A stretch of DNA of 11,027 nucleotides, from NCBI GenBank assembly GCA_050744245.1, contig JBOGGX010000012.1, positions 1 to 11,027 of the forward strand, in the 5' to 3' direction. Both the position numbers and the translations under genes were made by a program. This document shows positions 1 through 4,985 of the stretch, piece by piece. This stretch comes from JBOGGX01 sp050744245. Lineage in GTDB: Bacteria; Actinomycetota; Acidimicrobiia; Acidimicrobiales; JBOGGX01. The notes under the pieces are model-generated. The model did no database searches, was not told the origin of the DNA, and saw nothing but the letters and a program-made list of their open reading frames with translations. Position 1 is the first letter of the stretch, and every line of letters starts with the position of its first letter.

Positions 1-1
1 C

Positions 2-91
2 GCCGAGGCCGCCCACGCGGGCATCGACCGCGTCCGAGCCGACACCGACCTCGCCTTCGCCTTCCTGAGCCACTGCGGCCTCTCTCTATGA
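2..91 (+). CDS. C-terminal fragment of an unidentified protein
   Basis: An open frame enters from the left edge and stops at TGA (89-91), giving about 29 residues rich in Ala, Asp, Arg and Phe and ending in FLSHCGLSL. Its base use, with nearly every third position G or C, matches the genes further right and is unlike the A/T-richer sequence that begins right after it. I do not recognise the family. It may be the true end of a gene or the edge of a rearrangement, because the next coding remnant starts abruptly 17 bases later in another frame. Confidence 0.4.
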   Translation, partial: AEAAHAGIDRVRADTDLAFAFLSHCGLSL

Positions 92-108
92 CCAAGTTGT
101 CACTGTAA

Positions 109-465
109 TATGCGAACCTCTTTAATACGATCGACCCCACGCTGGATCTCCTCGTCACTAAAGTCGGGAAGTCAACGGGAAGAACTGCTGGGCGAATCGT
201 TCAAACGTGCACTCGTGTCAATGTTCGTGACACCAATCGTTCCCACCTCTGCCAATTCCGGGTCGACCTGGGCTTGGACAACGGAGACAGCGGTTCCCCT
301 GTCTTCAGAATTGTGAATCCACAAAACCAGGTTAGCGCGATCGGACTCCTCTGGGGGCGTGATGCCGACAATGGCGATGCGTGGGTGAGCTCGATCGCGT
401 GGGTCAAGAGCGAGATCGGAGCATTGGTGCCCGTCAGAGTCTGTGAGCCGCCGCGGGGCTGTTAG
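109..465 (+). pseudogene. Truncated trypsin-like (S1) serine protease, C-terminal half only
   Basis: One frame stays open from just after a TAA (106-108) to TAG at 463-465, about 118 residues with no convincing start codon. It contains VTKVGKSTGRTAGRI, typical of the start of the second beta-barrel of chymotrypsin-fold proteases, then two cysteines 13 residues apart, then DNGDSGSPVF. The GDSGSP motif carries the nucleophilic serine and is followed by AIGLLWG, as in S1 proteases. The first barrel, which should hold the catalytic His and Asp, is absent: upstream sequence is in another frame and shows no protease motif. It is therefore a 5'-truncated remnant that cannot be an active triad protease alone. 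An in-frame TTG at 274 would start only a meaningless tail piece. GC is lower than in the right half, consistent with foreign or decaying DNA. Confidence 0.7.
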
Positions 466-545
466 TTAGCATGGCCGCCCGATCTCAGGGACCCGGCGCC
501 TGGTTCCGCCGGGAACCGCTGGGCATCGGGACCCGTCTAATCGCC

Positions 546-1328
546 GTGAAGCGGATCGCGACCGTTCGAGTCCTGATACTGGCAGCCGTTGCTCTGCTGT
601 CATGCGGTTCGGACGGCCCACAAGTCGACCTCCGATCACCCGCGGATACAACGCCCCAACGTGACCTCGACCTCAGTCGGCTGGAGGTTGGCTGTGACTC
701 GATTCGCTACCCAACGTCTGCGCTCGCCGGGCCCACCGGTGCAGAGTCTGCGAATGATTCCGCGGCGGCTGCGCTGCGGGCTCTCATTGCGGAACCGGTT
801 GACGTCGATCCCCTACCTCCGTCAGGTTGGCGTCGCCTCTATGACGATGGCGAGATGGTTGTCTTTGGCGCAGATATTCCGGTGAGCCACGCTCAGCCTG
901 CCGGGATCATTGAGCTGACATTCGAAAGGCATGGCGACGGCTTTCGCATTCGCAGTTCCGCTAACGGCTGCCTCCCTCGCCCCCACGTACCGGGCCGTAG
1001 CCTCGTAGAGTTCACTGTGGCATCCGGTTCCCGGCTGACACCGGAGGCAACGTCGATCGACATCGTGGCTACAGAGTTGGTCTGCACAAGTGGCACACCG
1101 CTTGATGATCGTCTGGAGCCACCAACGGTGCACTACAGCGACACCGCCGTTGAGGTGCTCATGACTGCCGCACCACTCAATGGGGACGAGGGCGAGGCCT
1201 TCACCTGTGTCAGCAATCCAGCCGCGACGACAACCTTGAAGCTCGATGAACCCCTCGGGCGGCGGCGGCTTCTCGATCTCAGTGCGTATCCACCTAGAGA
1301 CGCAATTCTGCCGGGGGTCGCAGGATAG
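546..1328 (+). CDS. Predicted secreted lipoprotein of unknown function
   Basis: The frame is open from ATG 471, but GTG 546 is preferred because it places a classic lipoprotein signal at the N-terminus: MKR, a hydrophobic stretch, then the lipobox LLSC with Cys20 as the lipidation site, followed by GSDGPQ. ATG 471 would add 25 Arg/Gly-rich residues ahead of the signal. Neither start has a strong ribosome site. The mature part of about 240 residues has four more cysteines (near VGCDS, NGCLP, LVCTS and FTCVS), possibly two disulfides. The C-terminal pattern, a Cys and Asn followed by a strand and then EPLGRRRLLDLS, resembles the end of a group of uncharacterised actinobacterial exported proteins with C-x-N...PLG-x-R-x-L-x-D; this is from memory. 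No enzymatic motif is visible. It lies in the putative integrated region and looks intact. The lipoprotein call is firm; the role is unknown. Confidence 0.75.
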   Translation: MKRIATVRVLILAAVALLSCGSDGPQVDLRSPADTTPQRDLDLSRLEVGCDSIRYPTSALAGPTGAESANDSAAAALRALIAEPVDVDPLPPSGWRRLYDDGEMVVFGADIPVSHAQPAGIIELTFERHGDGFRIRSSANGCLPRPHVPGRSLVEFTVASGSRLTPEATSIDIVATELVCTSGTPLDDRLEPPTVHYSDTAVEVLMTAAPLNGDEGEAFTCVSNPAATTTLKLDEPLGRRRLLDLSAYPPRDAILPGVAG

Positions 1329-1406
1329 AGCCGACACCCTGTCGTGCTACCTATGATCGTGGGCGGTCATGGGCCGTCAAAGCAGATCGGCCCGATCAGA
1401 TCTCTC

Positions 1407-1426
1407 GAGGTGGCACTCACCACCTC
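1407..1426. terminator. Hairpin downstream of the lipoprotein gene
   Basis: GAGGTGG and CCACCTC form a perfect 7-bp stem with a 6-base loop (CACTCA), about 80 bases after the lipoprotein stop. No T-run follows, so it is only a candidate terminator. A weaker 5-bp stem with a 3-base loop sits nearer the stop at 1332-1344. Confidence 0.3.
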
Positions 1427-1503
1427 CCGCCCACCCGCAGCGGCGGCGGGAGGAGCCCCACCCCGATGGTGGACCCTTCGATCGGGCCCACCCGAAGAGC
1501 TCA

Positions 1504-1548
1504 GGTACCTACATTTTCGGTGATCGAGGACCTACAACTTCCTTGATC
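1504..1548. repeat. Imperfect direct repeat, about 21 bp, two adjoining copies
   Basis: The copy at 1504-1525 begins GGTACCTACATTTTC and ends GTGATC. The copy at 1528-1548 begins GGACCTACAACTTCC and ends TTGATC. With one gap they agree at most positions. Both are A/T-richer than their surroundings. The arrangement could be a protein-binding site or the remnant of an insertion-sequence end; I cannot assign it to a family. Confidence 0.45.
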
Positions 1549-1671
1549 CTCAGCACCCATCACTCCGGCGCCGCACACCTACCAACTCACACGACCTTCA
1601 GACCCGTTGTCACCTGGCCTTCTGTAACGGCACGAGACAGGGGCGGACGATCGGAGGTGCATGACGCGTAA

Positions 1672-1689
1672 TCCGTCGCGCCCGACGGA
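1672..1689. terminator. Perfect 7-bp hairpin
   Basis: TCCGTCG and CGACGGA pair perfectly around the loop CGCC. No T-run follows on either strand. It lies between the open stretch on the left and the tandem repeats on the right, where the terminator of an element-borne gene would be plausible, but no gene ending here can be identified. Confidence 0.35.
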
Positions 1690-1704
1690 AGCCCCCGACC
1701 AGTA

Positions 1705-1745
1705 GATGTCCGTTGGTCACAGAATGGTCACAGAATCTGGACATC
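1705..1745. repeat. Tandem 11-bp repeats inside an inverted repeat (candidate integrase or regulator site)
   Basis: Two identical copies of TGGTCACAGAA abut at 1714-1724 and 1725-1735. They are flanked by the inverted pair GATGTCC (1705-1711) and GGACATC (1739-1745). The block lies about 105 bases inside the tRNA fragment, on the side where the mobile element should be. Tyrosine recombinases of tRNA-integrating elements bind directly repeated arm sites near the attachment core, so that is the preferred reading. A repressor operator or chance remain possible. The repeats are seen directly; the role is inferred. Confidence 0.5.
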
Positions 1746-1849
1746 CACGCCTCATGTCGCCACACGTCCCAAGACGAACATGCGTTTCAATCCGCAGCTC
1801 AGCGCCTATTTCTGAGACGCAGCGCCCAAGGCTGCGACCGTCCAAATCG

Positions 1850-1893
1850 GACTCATAATCGCTTGGTCGCAGGTTCGATCCCTGCCGGGCCCA
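1850..1893 (+). other. 3' half of a CAU-anticodon tRNA, putative attachment site (attR)
   Basis: The sequence gives an anticodon loop CTCATAA (1852-1858, anticodon CAU at 1854-1856), the 3' side of an anticodon stem TCGCT (1859-1863), a variable loop, and a perfect T-arm (GCAGG 1869-1873, loop TTCGATC, CCTGC 1881-1885). The 3' acceptor strand CGGGCCC (1886-1892) and discriminator A (1893) follow. The 5' half is missing: no GGGCCCG lies upstream at the right distance, and the bases before the loop (TCGGA) do not pair with TCGCT. It is therefore not a functional tRNA but a 3' piece, as left when an element integrates into a tRNA gene. Since the 3' end points right, the element should lie to the left, with the intact Met or Ile(CAU) tRNA at its far end. 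The intact gene should carry AGCGA on the 5' side of the anticodon stem. CCA is not encoded. Confidence 0.7.
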
Positions 1894-1924
1894 CGCGCCT
1901 GAGTGGCGAGCATCGGGTGCCGGT

Positions 1925-1953
1925 GCCGGGCCCGGCCCGCCGCCGGGCCCGGC
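1925..1953 (-). terminator. Strong GC hairpin terminator after the 167-aa gene
   Basis: The 12-base palindrome GCCGGGCCCGGC occurs twice (1925-1936 and 1942-1953) with CCGCC between, giving a perfect 12-bp stem with a 5-base loop. On the minus strand it starts 7 bases after the stop of the 167-aa gene. There is no U-run, common for actinobacterial terminators. Being symmetric it may also block transcription arriving from the left, that is, insulate the chromosome from the putative element. Confidence 0.6.
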
Positions 1954-1960
1954 GTCGAGC

Positions 1961-2464
1961 TCAGGCCATCTGCCAGGCCCCGTCGCCCCGAACTTCGCAG
2001 TTGAGGGTCTTGCGCCAGCCGACGAGCTGGCCCAGGAAGTAGTTCATCTGCACCGCGATCGTGAACGGCAGTGTGGCGATGACGTCGTCCTCGGTCCCCT
2101 CCCGGCTGCCCCGTCCAGGGAAGTGCGCTTCGACCTCGACCGTCTGGTCGGCGGGCAGGTAGTCGACGTCGAGGGTGACCGTGACCATGTCGACCATCTG
2201 ATGGGCGCCATCGATCTGGAGGCCCCACTTCCAGTTCATGCCCACGGTGAAGTCGAAGTCGACGTTGTAGAACTCGTACCAGGGGGTGTCCTGCTTCCAT
2301 TGCTTGGTGACCCGCTTGTAGTCACCGCCGATGAGGTCGTCTGGTTTGGTGCCGGCGGGCAGGCCGTTGGCGTAGCCGGTCTCCTTGACGTCGACCCCGG
2401 CGCTGTTGGCGACCAGCTTGATGACGGAGATTCCGCTGTTGACGATGTCGGCGACTTCGCCCAT
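1961..2464 (-). CDS. Conserved hypothetical beta-rich protein, 167 aa
   Basis: ATG 2464 is preceded by AGGAGG at good distance, so the start is firm. The protein opens with a helical segment (MGEVADIVNSGISVIKLV). It continues with alternating polar and hydrophobic strands rich in aromatic residues (near residues 60-80, with NVDFDFTVGMNWKWG), a long strand pair around MVTVTLDVDYLP, a segment FPGRGSREGTEDDVIATLPF, and a C-terminal VRGDGAWQ. There is no signal peptide and no membrane segment, and only one cysteine. The layout (short helix, then a beta sandwich ending in a K/R-GDG motif) recalls an uncharacterised family of small soluble bacterial proteins of about 160-180 residues, but I cannot name it and assign no function. 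It is the second gene of a two-gene unit after the 64-aa protein (20-base gap) and is followed by a strong hairpin. Confidence 0.8.
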   Translation of the reverse strand: MGEVADIVNSGISVIKLVANSAGVDVKETGYANGLPAGTKPDDLIGGDYKRVTKQWKQDTPWYEFYNVDFDFTVGMNWKWGLQIDGAHQMVDMVTVTLDVDYLPADQTVEVEAHFPGRGSREGTEDDVIATLPFTIAVQMNYFLGQLVGWRKTLNCEVRGDGAWQMA

Positions 2465-2484
2465 GGTGTCGTTCCTCCTGAGGG

Positions 2485-2679
2485 TCAGGCCTCGCCGGCC
2501 TGCTGTTCGGCGGCTTCCATCATGTTCGCGACCTCATCGGCCTTCACCTCGGTGCCACCCTGGGCGTCGGTGTCGCCCCCACCGGCCGTCTCACCGGACT
2601 GCTGGACGGGGGTCCAGTCGTTCGCCTCGGCGTCCCATTGCCAATAGCCGTCCTCGGACACCTCTCCATGCTCGGGCAT
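2485..2679 (-). CDS. Small tryptophan-containing acidic protein, 64 aa
   Basis: ATG 2679 has a good upstream ribosome site (GGAGGAG), which supports a real gene despite its size. Residues 1-26 form a compact motif, SEDGYWQWDAEANDWTPV, of the YWxWD...WxPV type seen at the ends of many actinobacterial proteins. Residues 27-50 are a Gly/Thr/Gln linker, and residues 45-64 are an acidic amphipathic helix (VKADEVANMMEAAEQQ). No signal peptide is visible. It sits directly upstream of the 167-aa gene on the same strand and is probably co-transcribed with it, so the two may act together, for example as an adaptor with its partner. Function unknown. Confidence 0.7.
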   Translation of the reverse strand: MPEHGEVSEDGYWQWDAEANDWTPVQQSGETAGGGDTDAQGGTEVKADEVANMMEAAEQQAGEA

Positions 2680-2773
2680 CGATCGCTCCTCCGTTGCGGG
2701 CGGTGGTGGTCACGATGCAGGCCCTGGGCGCCCCGCGCCGAGGACCGGCGGGTAGCCGTTCGGGCAGCACCGG

Positions 2774-2789
2774 TGGCCCGAAAGGGCCA
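2774..2789 (-). terminator. Hairpin after the Clp-N-like gene
   Basis: TGGCCC and GGGCCA pair perfectly around a 4-base loop (GAAA on the plus strand, TTTC on the minus). It lies 13 bases past the predicted stop of the Clp-N-like gene and before the separate promoter region of the 64-aa gene. No U-run follows. It supports 2803 as the true gene end. Confidence 0.5.
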
Positions 2790-2802
2790 GCCCGAGACCG
2801 CG

Positions 2803-3417
2803 TCAGGCGATGAGGGCGAGCGCGCGGGCCCGGTGGACGTGGCCCACCCGCGCGGCCCGCCTGGGTGCGTGGGCGGCGACCAGCGCGTTGACCGCGGCGA
2901 GACGGGTCGGCGCCGGCTAGGTCGGCGATCATGACGCTGCCCCGACTCCAGCGCAGGAGGACCTCCGCCCGGTGGTGCTCACCGAGCGTCCTGTGCCACC
3001 GGGCCAGGGCCAGAAGCAACGCCGCCTCATAGGCGGCTTCGGCGTCGCCGGCGATCGGTGGACGGGCCCAGTCGCACCGGCGCCGGCCCCGGCGCCAACC
3101 GAGCGGGAGGACCCGGTGGACCGGCCGCGCCGGCCGCAGCGTGGCCGCGACCTCGTCGTCGACCTCGACCCCGAGCGTCGACGCCGCCTCCAGGTTGGCC
3201 ACCACCGCCGCGGGAACGTGACCGAGCGCGACCACCGACGCCTCGATTGCGTCCGGCGCGCATCCGTACGCCCGGACGAGGGCGCCCGTCGCCGTAGGCC
3301 GCGAGGCCAACGCCAGCACAGGTGCTCGCCGCCGACGACGGCGCAGTCGAGGCGACGGGCCTCTCGCCCAGCGACGCCGTAGACCGCCATGACTCCCGGT
3401 TCGGTGCCCTTGAACAT
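2803..3417 (-). pseudogene. Clp N-terminal-domain-like protein, interrupted by two compensating frameshifts
   Basis: ATG 3417 has AGGAGG just upstream and begins MFKGTEPGVMAVYGVAGREARRL followed by GGEHL, the first Clp-N-type helix pair with its conserved G-x-EHL. At about 3319-3321 one base is missing, and coding character moves to another frame (VLALASRPTATGALVRAYG). That frame continues through a second helical repeat (DAEAAYEAALLLALARWHRTLGEHHRAEVLL). Near 2895-2910 one base too many returns it to the original frame, giving AAVNALVAAHAPRRAARV and a stop at 2803-2805. The shifts cancel, so the original protein would be about 204 aa. Between them, the original frame gives only Arg/Trp/Ser-rich nonsense and a stop at 2929. 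Clp-N domains bind substrates or adaptors of the Clp protease; stand-alone versions next to a small HTH gene are common in actinobacteria. The gene may be truly broken, or the two indels may be sequence errors. Confidence 0.65.
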
Positions 3418-3426
3418 GTGGCCCTC

Positions 3427-3630
3427 CTACCTGTGCTTGCGATGCACGGTCTGCCTGGTGACGCCGAGTGCGGCCGCGATGTCCTGCCAGGTCCAGCCGA
3501 GCCGGCGGGCCCGCTCGACCTGTGCCCGTTCGAGCTGCCCGGTGAGACGACGCAGGGCGGCGACGGCCGGAAGGCCAACCGCCGGGTCGTCGCTGTTCGC
3601 CACGACGGTGAGTGGCTTCGGCCGCGGCAC
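3427..3630 (-). CDS. Small helix-turn-helix DNA-binding protein
   Basis: This 67-aa protein has an N-terminal tail, a helix with LRRLTGQLERAQVERARRLG (about 26-45), and an HTH at about 47-64 (TWQDIAAALGVTRQTVHRKH). The latter matches the W-x-DIA-x-ALGV-R-Q-VH-KH form found in actinobacterial HTH proteins paired with Clp-N-domain proteins. The stop lies 9 bases before the Clp-N-like start, so the two are surely one transcript. The start is GTG 3630; GTG 3603 is an alternative giving a shorter tail. Neither has a clear ribosome site, so the message may be leaderless. An inverted repeat directly upstream could be its own operator. Likely role: transcriptional regulator, targets unknown. Confidence 0.8.
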   Translation of the reverse strand: MPRPKPLTVVANSDDPAVGLPAVAALRRLTGQLERAQVERARRLGWTWQDIAAALGVTRQTVHRKHR

Positions 3631-3632
3631 GT

Positions 3633-3650
3633 CGTCAGCTCATGCTGACG
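3633..3650. promoter_or_regulatory. 7-bp inverted repeat at the start of the HTH gene (candidate operator)
   Basis: CGTCAGC and GCTGACG form a perfect inverted repeat with spacer TCAT, ending 2 bases before the HTH start codon and 47 bases after the stop of the flavoprotein gene upstream. The position suits autoregulation by the HTH protein. Equally it could act as a hairpin terminator for the flavoprotein gene. Confidence 0.4.
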
Positions 3651-3696
3651 GGTGCCGCGGGAGCGCGGCTCGGAACCGACGGACCAGCATGCGGGG

Positions 3697-4203
3697 TCAC
3701 CCGTCCATGTGGAACGTGTACATGCGCTCGGCATCAATGCGGGTGTAGACGACCCCGGAGTCGAGGAAGCCCTCCCAGGACGGGCCGTATCTCGGCACAT
3801 AGATGCCGAGCAGTGCGCGGCGGAACCCGGCCTGATTCTCGTCGGCAACGTCGATCGGCCTCGCCCGCCCCTGGACGGTCACCGAGAGCTCCTCGCCGGG
3901 AAGGTGGGTGGCGCTCACCCATGGCCGCCTGGCGATGTGCCGAAGCCTGATCGAGTCCGGTGCCGAGCCGAAGAAGAAGCGGCCGCGGTAGAAGATGCCG
4001 TCGACGGGTCCGGCGACCGGCCGGCCGGCCGCGCTCACCGTGGCCAGGACGAGGAGCCGCATTCCGGTCAGCGACGACACGACCTGCTCGGCGGTGAGCC
4101 GCCGTTCGGGCGTGATGATCCTCCTCAGGTGCGTCCCGGCCTGCTCGTAGCTGGCGTCGAGCAGCGCCCGGAGGTTCCTCAGGTCGTCGTCGGTCTCGTG
4201 CAT
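3697..4203 (-). CDS. Pyridoxamine 5'-phosphate oxidase-fold (FMN-binding-like) protein
   Basis: ATG 4203 follows AGGAGG at a good distance. The 168-aa protein has a helical N-terminal extension (1-45), then the split-barrel signature of PNPOx-like proteins: LLVLATVSAAGRPVAGPVDGIFYRGRFFF (about 50-78), SIRLRHIARRPWVSATH (84-100) and LSVTVQGRARPID (106-118). A C-terminal part contains YTRIDAERMYTF. The R-P-x-x-P-V pattern followed by a strand and then an R-x-x-P-x-V-S segment is typical of family members binding FMN or F420. The substrate cannot be read from sequence. General role: flavin- or deazaflavin-dependent oxidoreductase or cofactor-binding protein of the cytosol. It is divergently transcribed from the VOC gene with only about 38 bases between starts. 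Confidence 0.85.
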   Translation of the reverse strand: MHETDDDLRNLRALLDASYEQAGTHLRRIITPERRLTAEQVVSSLTGMRLLVLATVSAAGRPVAGPVDGIFYRGRFFFGSAPDSIRLRHIARRPWVSATHLPGEELSVTVQGRARPIDVADENQAGFRRALLGIYVPRYGPSWEGFLDSGVVYTRIDAERMYTFHMDG

Positions 4204-4241
4204 CGACGGTCCTCCTGTTCCATTGGTGTCAGGCTGTGCCG
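4204..4241. promoter_or_regulatory. Short divergent intergenic region
   Basis: Only about 38 bases separate the flavoprotein start from the VOC start. The left side holds the flavoprotein ribosome site (AGGAGG on the minus strand). No Shine-Dalgarno sequence precedes the VOC gene, and there is no room for two full non-overlapping promoters. Promoters must overlap each other or the coding regions. Confidence 0.4.
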
Positions 4242-4541
4242 ATGTCGGTTGCCCTCGAAGGACTCCGTACGGTCATCTATCCCTCGCCCGACCTCGACGG
4301 GGCCAAACGCTGGTGGTCCGAGCTCCTGGGCCAGGAGCCGTACTTCGACGAACCGTTCTACGTCGGTTTCGAGGTCGGTGGCTACGAGCTCGGTCCGTTG
4401 CCTGGCGCCGATCCGAAGGACGGAGCCCTGACCTTCTGGGGTGTCGCCGACGTCGGTGGGGGCATCGTCACCGCGACGGTCAGGACTCCATCCGGTGCCA
4501 TTCTCGGTCTGATCCGCAATCCTCACTTCAAGGTCTCATGA
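4242..4541 (+). CDS. VOC/glyoxalase-like protein with an apparent internal deletion
   Basis: ATG 4242 gives 99 aa; GTG 4236 would add two residues. The N-terminal half fits VOC (glyoxalase/bleomycin-resistance) proteins: LRTVIYPSPDLDGAKRWWSE, then LLGQEPYFDEPFYVGFEVGG and YELG. The C-terminal half gives TATVRTPSGAILGLIRNPHF, the usual last strand of a VOC module. In relatives of about 120-125 aa, the FWGVADV segment is followed by a helix and strand (of the type DAALARLVALGA) before DVGGGI. Here GVADV joins GGGI directly, so roughly 20 residues are missing in frame. The deletion may have run between two GACGTCGG-like copies, one of which remains at 4449-4456. It may be inactive or a minimal variant. 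Confidence 0.7.
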   Translation: MSVALEGLRTVIYPSPDLDGAKRWWSELLGQEPYFDEPFYVGFEVGGYELGPLPGADPKDGALTFWGVADVGGGIVTATVRTPSGAILGLIRNPHFKVS

Positions 4542-4606
4542 GCGGGCCGAGACACGTTGTGACGACGACCGCCACGACGCCGTCGCAGAAGTAGCTTGTC
4601 GCGCTG

Positions 4607-4968
4607 ATGGCCCAGCAGGAGTTGGTCAAGCGGGACGACATCGTCGCCGCGCAACGCCTCATCGAGGCCGAGGCCAAGGCCGGCCGGTTGTCGGCGGAGG
4701 AGGCGGCCCGGCGTTCGGAGGCCGTCATCCATTGCGTCACACCGCACGACCTCTACCGGGCGTCCGGTGGGCTGGCCGGGTCCGCCGGATCTCCAAGGAG
4801 GCCAAGGCGGAGCGTTGGAAAGCCGTACGCCTCGCCCTTGCCATCGTCGTGTTCGCCATGGTCGTGATGCTTCTCGTCGTGTGGGCCTTCATGCGGGAGG
4901 AGGAACGGCCGGACGGTGCGTCGGGCGGCGGGAACCCGCCGCCGGTCCTGCCGTCGATCGTCGTCTGA
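4607..4968 (+). pseudogene. DUF1707/SHOCT-like membrane-anchored protein, frameshifted
   Basis: ATG 4607 opens a frame with KRDDIVAAQRLIEAEAKAG, then RLSAEEAARRSEAVIHCVTPHDL. This short helical module resembles the DUF1707/SHOCT type (A-x-RL...GRLS-x-EE...R-x-x-A-x-x-A-x-T-x-x-DL). At about 4765-4785 coding character moves to another frame: VRRISKEAKAERWKAVR, a clear transmembrane helix (LALAIVVFAMVVMLLVVWAF), and a short Gly/Pro tail ending at TGA 4966-4968. One missing base would join them into a protein of about 120 aa, with a cytosolic domain and one membrane anchor. No ribosome site precedes ATG 4607. It lies between the VOC and MFS genes on the same strand. Function unknown. Real frameshift and sequence error cannot be separated here. 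Confidence 0.55.
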
Positions 4969-4985
4969 CCGATACCTTCTCGGCG

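Larger units (their letters stand above)
1329..1849. other. Non-coding stretch with hairpins and repeats, probable end of an integrated element
   Basis: No reading frame here has convincing coding character. The longest plus-strand frame (1369-1671) gives an Arg/Pro/His/Ser-rich product without a recognisable domain or ribosome site. The stretch instead contains a 7-bp hairpin (1407-1426), an imperfect direct repeat (1504-1548), another 7-bp hairpin (1672-1689) and tandem repeats inside an inverted repeat (1705-1745), and then runs into a tRNA 3' fragment. This density of small structures next to a tRNA piece suits the non-coding end of an integrative element. The integrase gene itself is not in the window. 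Confidence 0.5.

Noticed and set aside
1369..1671. 100-codon plus-strand frame in the non-coding stretch
   Set aside because: No ribosome site, no domain, biased toward Arg, Pro, His and Ser, and it runs through a hairpin and a direct repeat.
1820..1893. Complete tRNA gene
   Set aside because: No 5' acceptor strand, no D-arm, and the 5' side of the anticodon stem does not pair with the 3' side.
1713..2042. Frame reading through the tRNA fragment on the plus strand, and its minus-strand counterpart
   Set aside because: The RTHNRLVAGSIPAGPT-type peptide is what a tRNA 3' half gives when translated; it is a known source of false gene calls.
3027..3848. 273-codon minus-strand frame covering the HTH and Clp-N-like genes
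   Set aside because: Its product is Arg/Ser/Gly/Pro-rich without motifs, whereas the two other frames give the HTH and Clp-N-like sequences.
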